From Candidatus Magasanikiibacteriota bacterium (GTDB lineage Bacteria; Patescibacteriota; Patescibacteriia; Magasanikbacterales; 2-02-FULL-50-9b), in contig CALRDW010000008.1 of the NCBI GenBank assembly GCA_943355025.1, positions 1 to 38,713 of the forward strand: a DNA stretch of 38,713 nucleotides, given 5' to 3'. Numbering within the stretch: position 1 is the first letter of the stretch; each line of letters opens with the position of its first letter. The notes below the pieces were generated by a model. It did not search any database. It saw only the letters and a program-made list of their open reading frames with translations, and was not told the origin of the DNA. Both the position numbers and the translations under genes were made by a program. Of this stretch, positions 23,747-30,880 are shown piece after piece.

Positions 23747-24329
23747 ATAAGTTTTCGTTTGAAAAATTTCCTGGCTCAACAGGGCCTTGCAAGACATCCT
23801 TAATTGCGGAACGTGCCCGAGCAAGATGTGTTTTGACGGTTCCAATCGGCGCTCCAAGTGCGCGAGCAACCTCCTCTACTGATAACCCTTCCATATAAAA
23901 CAGCGTCAAAACGCTCTGATATGCAGGACGAAGCGTTGCAAGCGCCGCACGGATATCGTGACCTGTTTCTATCTGTATATACGTGTCAGTGGTGTCCGCG
24001 GTTTCAAATGATCGATCAGGATCGCTTATGATCAAAAGCTCAGGCTTTACGCGTTTCTTACGTAGGAAATCATATGCCGCATGTGTAGCAATTGCAAAAA
24101 GCCAGGTTTTAAAGGATTGTTCTTCATCATAAGAACCAAACTTTTTATACACTTTGATGAAAATATCTTGTGTTATATCTTCAGCGTCCTCACGATTCCC
24201 AACTATTCTGAGAACATACCCAAAAACGCGCCCCTCAAAAAAACGAAGGAGGCTCTCAAACGCAGCAAGGTCGCCCTCACGGGCGGCCTTGACTGTTGTT
24301 GCTAAGTTTTCTGTCTGTTCGAGGTTCAT
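23736..24329 (-). CDS. ECF-type sigma-70 family RNA polymerase sigma factor
   Basis: A 197-residue two-domain sigma factor. Region 2 spans about residues 25-95: DREDAEDITQDIF-like NREDAEDITQDIFIKVYKKF followed by SFKTWLFAIATHAAYDFLRKK. Region 4 near 128-180 has LRPAYQSVLTLFYMEGLSVEEVA and the recognition helix IGTVKTHLARARSAIKD. There is no region 1 or 3, as expected for the extracytoplasmic-function group. It lies directly downstream of seven pilin-like genes and upstream of an overlapping membrane-protein gene that may regulate it. Confidence 0.9.
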   Translation of the reverse strand: MNLEQTENLATTVKAAREGDLAAFESLLRFFEGRVFGYVLRIVGNREDAEDITQDIFIKVYKKFGSYDEEQSFKTWLFAIATHAAYDFLRKKRVKPELLIISDPDRSFETADTTDTYIQIETGHDIRAALATLRPAYQSVLTLFYMEGLSVEEVARALGAPIGTVKTHLARARSAIKDVLQGPVEPGNFSNENLYEN

Positions 24330-24361
24330 TGCAAGAGGACAACGAGCGGCTCGCTATGAGT

Positions 24362-24778
24362 CTACTGACCTGTTGCGCTACGAAGTTGATCAATAACAAA
24401 CGTGCTGAGCGCGTACGATGCCATGATAATAACCACACCAATAACCGCATTTTTAATTAAATCTTTTGCTTTTTCAATCTGATCTTCCTCACCGCCAGCC
24501 GTCATCCACAGGTAGCCAGCGTACAGCGCGAGAACAAGAAAAATGATGCCAAGCAGCCCAAGAAAAATATTAATGAAGTTCCCAACGATTACATAAAGAT
24601 CCCCATTCTGAATACCGGCGCCAGACGCTGTCTTTTGAAGTGTTTTTGCTCCACGATCAAATGGGTTAGTATTCAAATCTGGCTTGCTTTGTGCGAAAGC
24701 GAGTGACGGAAGCACAAGTGACGCAACGACAATTGCAGTGCCAGCCGCTGCAACCAACTTCTGTTTAGTAATGTACAT
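24362..24778 (-). CDS. Type IV secretion pilin-like protein (array member 1)
   Basis: A 138-residue protein with a signal peptide (ALAFAQ-type cleavage after SLAFA), a short outer segment, TM1 (LGIIFLVLALYAGYL), the hallmark loop WMTAGGEEDQIEKAKD, and TM2 (VIGVVIIMASYALSTFVI). This is the T4SS_pilin (VirB2/TrbC-like) architecture found in Parcubacteria. The open frame begins 17 codons earlier, but MYITKQKL at 24778 gives a proper signal peptide and follows a TATACT -10 by 22 bases. It is the last of seven related genes. Confidence 0.8.
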   Translation of the reverse strand: MYITKQKLVAAAGTAIVVASLVLPSLAFAQSKPDLNTNPFDRGAKTLQKTASGAGIQNGDLYVIVGNFINIFLGLLGIIFLVLALYAGYLWMTAGGEEDQIEKAKDLIKNAVIGVVIIMASYALSTFVIDQLRSATGQ

Positions 24779-24800
24779 AGTGAGATAATGTTTGATTAAT

Positions 24801-24829
24801 AGTATACACGAAAAAGTGAAGCACACCAA
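24801..24829 (-). promoter_or_regulatory. Promoter of pilin-like gene 24362-24778
   Basis: Minus strand TTGGTG (24824-24829), 17 bases, TATACT (24801-24806). Confidence 0.5.
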
Positions 24830-24836
24830 CAGCTGT

Positions 24837-25172
24837 CTATCCTCCCGTTGCTGCCTGGGTTGTGGATATCAATGAATCCATAATGAATGTGGTCAACGCA
24901 TACGAGCACATGATAAGCACCATGCCGAGAACCGCGTTCTTCAACGTATTTTTCGCAGTCTCAATTTTTTCTTCCTCGCCGCCCGCAGTCATCCAATTGT
25001 AGCCTGCCCAGAGCGCAAGCCCCAAAAAAACAACGCCAAATAAACCAAGGCCTATATTAATAATATTTCCGATGATAACTGGAAGCGGCGCTGTCGTTTG
25101 TCCCCACGCGCGCGTGCCCGCATTATCAACGCTTTTTCCAATATCCCCCCATGTCATAGCGAGTAGTCGCAT
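24837..25172 (-). CDS. Type IV secretion pilin-like protein without signal peptide (array member 2)
   Basis: A 111-residue short form with the same two-helix core: FGVVFLGLALWAGYN, WMTAGGEEEKIETAKN, then VLGMVLIMCSYALTTFIM. Unlike the others it has no recognisable signal peptide. It starts two bases after the stop of the upstream pilin gene, so it is translated in coupling with it. An internal ATG five codons later (25157) is possible. It may be a cytoplasmic-side partner or use TM1 as its insertion signal. Confidence 0.75.
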   Translation of the reverse strand: MRLLAMTWGDIGKSVDNAGTRAWGQTTAPLPVIIGNIINIGLGLFGVVFLGLALWAGYNWMTAGGEEEKIETAKNTLKNAVLGMVLIMCSYALTTFIMDSLISTTQAATGG

Positions 25173-25174
25173 AG

Positions 25175-25729
25175 CTATGCTTGTATTTCAGAGCCCGGTT
25201 CTAGACCTCCATTTTGCTGATCCTGCACTGCCTTATCTTGAATCTGCTGTTGCTGCTGACTTGCGGCATCACTTGCTGGCGATGCTGCATCAGGCGTTGG
25301 TGTTTCACTTCCCGCTGCAGAGCTTGCACCAGTTACAGGAGCAATTACATCGGTAAACACAAAGTTTGTAATCGCGTATGCAGAAACGATCAAAATTACA
25401 CCAATTGTTGCGTCGACTAAAATCTGACGGCCTTTTTCAACACTCTCTTTATTTCCTTGCGCCGTCATCCAACGAAAACCGCCGTAAACCGCGAGAACAA
25501 GAAATATCAAACCGATAAGCGACAATAAAACTGAAATTGCGTCACCAACTAATTGCGGCAAGGATTTATTCTGGGTAACAGCATCTTTAAATACTGTTTT
25601 ATTTGCCGTATATTTAAGGCCGTATGGATCATCTGCGGCAAACGCCGGAGTCGCAAAAATAAAAAAACCCGTAGCAATCGCCTGCGCGCAAACAACTGCG
25701 GTAATAAATTGTGCAAAAAAACGTTTCAT
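25175..25729 (-). CDS. Type IV secretion pilin-like protein with Gln-rich tail (array member 3)
   Basis: A 184-residue protein beginning MKRFFAQF with a signal peptide ending TPAFAAD, then LIFLVLAVYGGFR, WMTAQGNKESVEKGRQ and TM2 IGVILIVSAYAITNFVF. A tail of about 60 residues rich in Ala, Ser, Pro and Gln (including QQQQQ) follows. The longer frame from 25795 is rejected because it would run through the promoter (TATACT at 25749-25754). Residues DPYGLKYTANKT resemble DPYGLKTTASRT of the next array member, marking these two as close paralogues. Confidence 0.78.
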   Translation of the reverse strand: MKRFFAQFITAVVCAQAIATGFFIFATPAFAADDPYGLKYTANKTVFKDAVTQNKSLPQLVGDAISVLLSLIGLIFLVLAVYGGFRWMTAQGNKESVEKGRQILVDATIGVILIVSAYAITNFVFTDVIAPVTGASSAAGSETPTPDAASPASDAASQQQQQIQDKAVQDQQNGGLEPGSEIQA

Positions 25730-25735
25730 ATTTTT

Positions 25736-25788
25736 TCTAGCTCCGGCTAGTATAGCAGACACAAACACTCCTCTGCTATAGCCAGCAG
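25736..25788 (-). promoter_or_regulatory. Promoter/hairpin region upstream of pilin-like gene 25175-25729
   Basis: On the minus strand a hairpin formed by GGCTATAGCAGA and TCTGCTATACTAGCC overlaps the TATACT -10 (25749-25754). A second 5-bp stem (CTAGC-CGGA-GCTAG) lies in the leader. GGAG in the leader may be the ribosome site. Confidence 0.4.
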
Positions 25789-25794
25789 CCAACA

Positions 25795-26241
25795 TTACGG
25801 TGTGGGTTGCTGCGAAGCTGGCGGCGCAGGCGGTGTTGTTGTAGAAACAACCGAAATTGCGCTATCAAACAAAAATGTTGTAAGCGCATAAGCGCACATA
25901 ATCAAGGCAATGCCAATCGCCGCATTAACGAGCGTGTCGCGTCCTTCTTTTACCGAGTCCTCGTCGCCAGCAGCTGTCATCCATTTAAAGCCACCATAAA
26001 CCGAAAGAACCAAAAACACGAGCCCGACAAGTGAGAGGAGCACCCCGATAAAACCACCAATGAGTTCGGGGAGTGTTTTTTGCGACGTTGCCGGATCGCT
26101 GTACGGCGTTCTGCTTGCCGTTGTTTTTAAACCGTAGGGATCTTCTGGATGTGGAATCGCCCAGACGTTTGGCGCCATTGCAAAAAGTCCCGCACCGGCG
26201 AGTGTCAAACCTATAACTGTTTGATAAAAAAAACGTTTCAT
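25795..26241 (-). CDS. Type IV secretion pilin-like protein (array member 4)
   Basis: A 148-residue protein with signal peptide (ending NVWAIPH), the outer motif DPYGLKTTASRT, TM1 LVGLVFLVLSVYGGFK, loop WMTAAGDEDSVKEGRD, TM2 GIALIMCAYALTTFLF and a Pro/Thr/Gln tail. Its ATG follows six T of a terminator-like hairpin whose other arm abuts the -10 element (see 26241-26280). It is a close paralogue of the gene at 25175. Confidence 0.8.
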   Translation of the reverse strand: MKRFFYQTVIGLTLAGAGLFAMAPNVWAIPHPEDPYGLKTTASRTPYSDPATSQKTLPELIGGFIGVLLSLVGLVFLVLSVYGGFKWMTAAGDEDSVKEGRDTLVNAAIGIALIMCAYALTTFLFDSAISVVSTTTPPAPPASQQPTP

Positions 26242-26274
26242 AAAAAATCAGCCGGAAGTTTCCTTCCGGCTGAT
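26241..26274 (-). terminator. Terminator of the upstream pilin-like gene, lying in the leader of the next
   Basis: A 12-bp perfect stem with a GAAA loop (minus strand; arms 26263-26274 and 26247-26258) is followed by T6 and then immediately by the ATG of the next gene. It would stop transcripts coming from the gene at 26309-26725. Confidence 0.8.
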
Positions 26275-26280
26275 AGTATA
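26275..26280 (-). promoter_or_regulatory. -10 element directly abutting the terminator hairpin
   Basis: Minus strand TATACT. With a start about 7 bases on, the new transcript would contain only part of the hairpin arm. No good -35 was found. Confidence 0.5.
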
Positions 26281-26308
26281 TCAGAGTTCCAAAAACTCCG
26301 TAAGCTTT

Positions 26309-26725
26309 TTAATAACCTGTGAAGTTCTTTGTTGCGCCCGAAGCGTCGAGTACTGAACCGAGAACAAACGTCGTAAGCGCGTATGCAGAGAACACGATCA
26401 CCGCACCAATTGCAGCTGAGTACAAAATCTTTTTTGCTTCCTCAACTTTTTCTTCGCTCCCACCCGCAGTCATCCATTTAAAACCTCCGTAGATGACTAA
26501 GATAATAACGATAACACCGACAAAACGAAGTGCTACTTTAATAAAGTAACCAACTGTCTGATAAATATTCTGTGTGCCGAGACCAGCCGATGCATTAATT
26601 GTCGTGAGACCAAGGTCACCGCCGACATCGCTTTGTGCAAATGCTGTTTGAGTTACGCCGAACGCGCTTGCTGCAATCATCGCTGCTGTAGCGAGGGCTG
26701 CAAATTTGTGAAGGTACTGCTTCAT
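26309..26725 (-). CDS. Type IV secretion pilin-like protein (array member 5)
   Basis: A 138-residue protein beginning MKQYLHKF with a signal peptide (ending QTAFAQS), a Gly/Asn/Thr-rich outer stretch, TM1 FVGVIVIILVIYGGFK, loop WMTAGGSEEKVEEAKK and TM2 GAVIVFSAYALTTFVL. The frame starts 17 codons earlier, but the ATG at 26725 is supported by TTGCGA-N17-TATACT just upstream. This is the most typical member of the family in the window. Confidence 0.82.
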   Translation of the reverse strand: MKQYLHKFAALATAAMIAASAFGVTQTAFAQSDVGGDLGLTTINASAGLGTQNIYQTVGYFIKVALRFVGVIVIILVIYGGFKWMTAGGSEEKVEEAKKILYSAAIGAVIVFSAYALTTFVLGSVLDASGATKNFTGY

Positions 26726-26747
26726 AGATTTGTTAATTATTGCTCGA

Positions 26748-26776
26748 AGTATACACCGGTTATTTTTATTTCGCAA
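26748..26776 (-). promoter_or_regulatory. Promoter of pilin-like gene 26309-26725
   Basis: Minus strand TTGCGA (26771-26776), 17 bases, TATACT (26748-26753); leader about 16 bases, no clear ribosome site. Confidence 0.6.
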
Positions 26777-26802
26777 CCATACTCAGGACCGCAAACTTTA
26801 TT

Positions 26803-27666
26803 TTATTTCGTTGTATATTTACAACAGATCGTTTTTTTACCAGCCTTATTCTTTCCACAACTTACATTAAGTTCCGCGCCAGTAAACGTGATTTTTGTTC
26901 CGCCAACTGTCTTGCTCGATTTTGGACATGTAGTTACAGGCTCGCAACTACCTGTTTTTTCGCCTTCGCCTTGTACTTCACATGCCGTATTTGCTTGGCA
27001 TCGTTCATACCCAGTCGGACTAAGTTCATATTGTCCTGGCCATTTACACTGCGCAAGAGGTGTTACGGCACAGGAGTTCAAAGAGCAGAAATTGTAATCT
27101 TCACATTTACCAGGGAGTTGCTCTGCTGCGTTATTTTTTGCTTTGCACGCATCAACTGTGAGGTTTTCAATATTAAGCGTTCCGTCTTCAGCGCTATATT
27201 TGCAGCAGACTGTCGCTCCAGACGCTGGCCCTGCATTTGCATTCCCCGGCGCATTCGCGTCAGCAACTGTTGGCGCTGTGTCTGGTGGTGGCGCGCCGAT
27301 TTGAGGCGACAACAAAGTCCCAAATAAATATTGGACGATAACGTAAGCGGAAAACATGACTACGAGGCCAGCGGTTGACCACTGAAAAATATTTTTTCCT
27401 TTTTCAATCCACTTTTCATTGCCTGCTGACGCAAGCCATAAAAACCCACCGAGCACAAACATAAACAGCGCAACCGTACCCGCAATGCCAAACATGGTGT
27501 TGATAAGTACTGCGGCAAGAGATTGTAGTGGTTTGTCTGCCGAGATTGTATTTTTTAGTGGATTGATTAATGTATCACCTGCAGCGAACACCGGAGTTAC
27601 AAAAATAGAGGCCATGAGACTAATCGATGCGACGAAAGAAACGGTGCGAAGAAAGAAACGAGACAT
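26803..27666 (-). CDS. Pilin-like membrane protein with cysteine-rich C-terminal domain (array member 6)
   Basis: A 287-residue protein. Residues 1-28 are a signal peptide (ending PVFAAG). The pilin-like core is TM1 TVALFMFVLGGFLWL, loop ASAGNEKWIEKGKN and TM2 AGLVVMFSAYVIVQYLF. A Pro/Ala linker then leads to a domain of about 130 residues with 14 cysteines, starting and ending in Cys-Cys pairs (VCCKY and ICCKY). With N- and C-termini outside the membrane, this domain would be extracellular and probably disulfide-bonded. The ATG lies 9 bases after an extended -10 (TGT-TATACT), so it is probably leaderless. Confidence 0.72.
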   Translation of the reverse strand: MSRFFLRTVSFVASISLMASIFVTPVFAAGDTLINPLKNTISADKPLQSLAAVLINTMFGIAGTVALFMFVLGGFLWLASAGNEKWIEKGKNIFQWSTAGLVVMFSAYVIVQYLFGTLLSPQIGAPPPDTAPTVADANAPGNANAGPASGATVCCKYSAEDGTLNIENLTVDACKAKNNAAEQLPGKCEDYNFCSLNSCAVTPLAQCKWPGQYELSPTGYERCQANTACEVQGEGEKTGSCEPVTTCPKSSKTVGGTKITFTGAELNVSCGKNKAGKKTICCKYTTK

Positions 27667-27675
27667 AGTAGCGCC

Positions 27676-27681
27676 AGTATA
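27676..27681 (-). promoter_or_regulatory. -10 element of the gene at 26803-27666
   Basis: Minus strand TATACT preceded by TGT (extended -10), 9 bases before the ATG. Confidence 0.55.
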
Positions 27682-27722
27682 ACAGCTTCCGCTAAAAAAT
27701 TAAATTTTGCGCTACGGAGAAG

Positions 27723-28526
27723 CTAACTGCCGCTTCCGAAACAGCACTGTTGATTTGCGTCGCCCGCATCACTACCAGAGACACACATATTTTTTACATA
27801 CGCACCTCCGCACGCAGCCGATGTTTTTTGACACGTGCCCCCGAGTTGTCCACATGCACCATCTTGCTCAGGATTTTTTGTCGTGACGCAGCAATCCCCA
27901 TTTTTTGGACACGCTCCAATTACGGCTGTGCCTGCTTTACACGCTCCCTTGGTAACACATGCCCCACCTAAAACATTCGCACAAAGCTGCGTCTTATCAA
28001 ACGCGCTTTTATTTGTACTTACTGTATATGCCGGCGCTGCATTTGGATCGAACGAGCTCCCAGCGGCCTTCGGAAGATATTTTACAGCCTCCTTATTACC
28101 AAGCAAAATTCGAACTCCGTATGTGATTGCGGTGTATGCGAAAAAAACAATAATTAACCCGATCACGGCAGATTTCATAATGCTTTGCCCTTTTGAAACA
28201 AGCCCTGAGTTTCCAGCAGAAAGCAACCACATAAAACCACCGACAACAAACGCAAATAAAACTATCGTGCCTGTAAACCCAAGCATCCAGTTGCCAATGC
28301 GGCCAATGAGCAATTTGGTGTCGTCGAGAGAATAGTCTCGCTGTTCACCATTTGCGCACGGTGTCTTTAAATCTGCTGTAGTTCCTTTTTCATAATTCTC
28401 CGGACATTTACCATGCGGATCTGGAAGAAGACCGGCTGCGAAGAGCGTTTGTGTTGCACCAAACAACGCTGCACAGCATGCGAGGATGACGAAATAAGCG
28501 CTGAACTTCCGCATAAGTCGCGTCAT
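27723..28526 (-). CDS. Pilin-like membrane protein with duplicated cysteine-rich C-terminal repeats (array member 7)
   Basis: A 267-residue protein with a signal peptide, a short outer segment with two cysteines, TM1 TIVLFAFVVGGFMWL, loop LSAGNSGLVSKGQS and TM2 IGLIIVFFAYTAITYGV. The C-terminal 85 residues hold 12 cysteines in two similar units, each opening with LGG(A/T)C and closing in CC (GDCCV and QQCCF), an internal duplication. The outer location makes disulfide-stabilised knots likely. The ATG overlaps the stop of the solute-binding protein gene (ATGA), so the two are translationally coupled. Confidence 0.72.
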   Translation of the reverse strand: MTRLMRKFSAYFVILACCAALFGATQTLFAAGLLPDPHGKCPENYEKGTTADLKTPCANGEQRDYSLDDTKLLIGRIGNWMLGFTGTIVLFAFVVGGFMWLLSAGNSGLVSKGQSIMKSAVIGLIIVFFAYTAITYGVRILLGNKEAVKYLPKAAGSSFDPNAAPAYTVSTNKSAFDKTQLCANVLGGACVTKGACKAGTAVIGACPKNGDCCVTTKNPEQDGACGQLGGTCQKTSAACGGAYVKNMCVSGSDAGDANQQCCFGSGS

Positions 28527-29974
28527 AGCGTATCGTTTATTTGTGTTGCGGCTTGTCCTACTGCCGCCTCAAGCAACTTTGCAGTATCTTGATTTTCAGC
28601 CGGTGTCAAAATAACATTATGCGCCTTTTCTATCATCGTTGTCATAATAGCATCAACTGCCGCACCATCCTTGCCGTGATACCACGAACGCGATGTCAAT
28701 GCCTGCTTTGCAAAAACACCAACATCAGGATCTTCGAGTTGTGTTTGTATGAGTTCATTAAGCGCAGACGCACGCTTTGTTCGTTTAAGAAACGCGGCAA
28801 GCGGATCTTTGTTTGTCGCAGCCTCGCTGATAAATAACCACGCTTCATTTATATTGCGAGATTTTTTTGATACCGCTTCAATCCAATAGTTCGCGGTAAC
28901 GGCCTTGGTCGTCGAATCACGCGGAGTCAAAATCGGATTGATATCAAAGTTGAGTCGCGGATTGCGCGCTTGAATTGTACTCGCATCGTAGGAGTAGCCG
29001 AAATAGTAGGGTACACGGCCTTGCGCGAACGCATCGAGCGCGTCTCCCTGTTCAGTGTTCCATGTATATGCCGCCTGCTTTGGATCAGCAAAATCAAGAT
29101 AATAGCCAAGAGCATCTACACCTGGTATCTGCTCGGATCCATCTTTATTTACAACTTTCGAGTTAAACGAAACGCGTCCATTTGGTGCCGTAACAGCGGA
29201 GCCGTTTTGCATCATGAGCGTGACCAATAAATCACTCGCGCGATGAACATTCGTTCCTGTGCCAAAAGGCACGATTGCTTGTGTTATTCCTTTGCTGCGC
29301 TCATCAACATCCGCAGGTTTTGTATATTTTTGCGCCTGCGTTAATAAATCTTCCCAATCCGCAGCTGGCTTTGTAATTTGATTTTGTGCCAACAAATCAT
29401 GGTTATAATAAAGTGCCAGCGAATCAACAAAAAATGGAAGCGCAAAAATTGATTTTTGTGTTGATGTTGGAGTTGCAAATGCAAGCACATCAGACTCAAC
29501 AACGCCCACAAACTTGTCGCGCAGTTGCTTGAGCGTGAGACCTGGTCGCGTATCTTGCGTCACAACAACTTTTTCGCTCAGCCCACTTCCCTGTTTCATA
29601 AACACGAAAAATGGAATATTCGCTGGCATTGGCGCAAGCTTCGTCAAATAATGTCCGAGATTGTTGTTATGAACAGTAAACAGGTCAGGTCCGCGATCCT
29701 CAGCAAATGCCTCCAATAATTTTTGTTCGTATTCTTCCGGTCGAAACTTTCGATAATTAATACGAATGTTGGCATGATTTGCTTGAAATCCCTTAATCAA
29801 AACATCCATGTCATCAGTATCGGTAAAGACCCCCCAATATTCAAGTGTAATCGGCTTCGCTTGCGCCGCAACAACATTTGCTTGCGTCGTTGCTGTTGAT
29901 TTGCACCCAAAACCAGGGAGCACTGCAAGAGCGGCGAGTAAAAGCGCTGCAATAGATCTCTTTACCTGTGTCAT
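28523..29974 (-). CDS. Extracellular solute-binding lipoprotein (ABC sugar-binding, family 1)
   Basis: A 483-residue lipoprotein with Cys24 in the lipobox GFGC. The mature part follows the family 1 pattern: ITLEYWGVFTDTDD, FQANHANIRINYR, LLEAFAEDRGPDLF, LPFFVDSLALYYNHDLL and a late YWIEAVSKKS segment. Such proteins bind sugars for ABC importers. No permease or ATPase gene is nearby; instead the gene sits between galU (4 bases) and a pilin-like gene (overlap). It may have been recruited to the envelope machine, or use a transporter encoded elsewhere. Confidence 0.88.
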   Translation of the reverse strand: MTQVKRSIAALLLAALAVLPGFGCKSTATTQANVVAAQAKPITLEYWGVFTDTDDMDVLIKGFQANHANIRINYRKFRPEEYEQKLLEAFAEDRGPDLFTVHNNNLGHYLTKLAPMPANIPFFVFMKQGSGLSEKVVVTQDTRPGLTLKQLRDKFVGVVESDVLAFATPTSTQKSIFALPFFVDSLALYYNHDLLAQNQITKPAADWEDLLTQAQKYTKPADVDERSKGITQAIVPFGTGTNVHRASDLLVTLMMQNGSAVTAPNGRVSFNSKVVNKDGSEQIPGVDALGYYLDFADPKQAAYTWNTEQGDALDAFAQGRVPYYFGYSYDASTIQARNPRLNFDINPILTPRDSTTKAVTANYWIEAVSKKSRNINEAWLFISEAATNKDPLAAFLKRTKRASALNELIQTQLEDPDVGVFAKQALTSRSWYHGKDGAAVDAIMTTMIEKAHNVILTPAENQDTAKLLEAAVGQAATQINDTL

Positions 29975-29978
29975 AGAA

Positions 29979-30863
29979 CTAAATAACTAATTTTCGCAGA
30001 TATTCCGCGAAATCTTTTCCAACTTTTGGATGTTTAAGGCCGTAACAAATTGTTGCCTTTAAATAATTGAGGGGGTCCCCAGTAGTGTACCACGTTCCCT
30101 CAACTTTTTTAGCAAATACGTTTTTCTTTTTCGCAATTGTCATGAGTGCATCAGTCAACCACAGCTCATTATCCTTGCCGAGAGGCTGTTTTTCAAGTGC
30201 GCGAATTACGTCGGGCGTGAGAACAAACCGACCAAACTGCGCAAGATTGCTCGGCGCGGTTCCTTTCGCTGGTTTTTCAATGATACTTTCAACACGCATC
30301 GCGCCATCAATAATTTTTGCGCCTGCACGTGGCTTGACCACGCCATATAAATGCAGCACCTCTTCTGGCATTTCCTGAACGCCAATAATCGCTGATGCAT
30401 TTGGGAGTTTTTCAAATGTTTTGACGAGCTGTTTTGTTGCGCTCACCTGCGAATCAACAACATCATCCGGAAAAACGTAAATGAACGGCTCGTCACCAAT
30501 CAATTCTTTTGCAGCTAAGAGCGGTGTGCCATTTCCATATGGCATGTCGCGTGTCTGTCGGACATAATAAAACCGGGCCAAATCTTTTATCTTACGAAGA
30601 ATTTCGAGCTTGTCATGTTTACCCGACAATTCAAGCTGGCGTTCAAGCTCCGGATTACTATCAAAATGATCCTCAAGCATGTGATTGCCGCGACGTGTAA
30701 CAAAAATAATATCCGTAATTCCGGCCGCAACAATTTCCTCAACCACATATTGAACCGTTGGTTTATCAACGATTGGCAGCATTTCTTTTGGCTGAGCTTT
30801 GGTTGCTGGCAAAAAACGTGTTCCGTATCCAGCAACAGGAATGATCGCTTTTCTGATTTTCAT
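29979..30863 (-). CDS. galU: UTP--glucose-1-phosphate uridylyltransferase
   Basis: A 294-residue nucleotidyltransferase making UDP-glucose from UTP and glucose-1-phosphate. AGYGTRFLPATKAQPKEMLPI is the nucleotide loop (shown here only as its known GxGTRFLPxTK core), KPTVQYVVEEI, EKPAKGTAPSN and TGDPLNYLKA match GalU. A GTG-initiated frame begins six codons earlier at 30881, but that start lies on the -10 (TATACT, 30873-30878), so the ATG at 30863 is used. It could feed the glycan cluster. It is the first gene of galU-SBP-pilin. Confidence 0.93.
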   Translation of the reverse strand: MKIRKAIIPVAGYGTRFLPATKAQPKEMLPIVDKPTVQYVVEEIVAAGITDIIFVTRRGNHMLEDHFDSNPELERQLELSGKHDKLEILRKIKDLARFYYVRQTRDMPYGNGTPLLAAKELIGDEPFIYVFPDDVVDSQVSATKQLVKTFEKLPNASAIIGVQEMPEEVLHLYGVVKPRAGAKIIDGAMRVESIIEKPAKGTAPSNLAQFGRFVLTPDVIRALEKQPLGKDNELWLTDALMTIAKKKNVFAKKVEGTWYTTGDPLNYLKATICYGLKHPKVGKDFAEYLRKLVI

Positions 30864-30872
30864 AGCGCTCCC

Positions 30873-30878
30873 AGTATA
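30873..30878 (-). promoter_or_regulatory. -10 element of galU
   Basis: Minus strand TATACT ending 9 bases before the galU ATG. GGGAG in the gap could alternatively serve as a ribosome site for a longer transcript from xerC. Confidence 0.5.
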
Positions 30879-30880
30879 CA

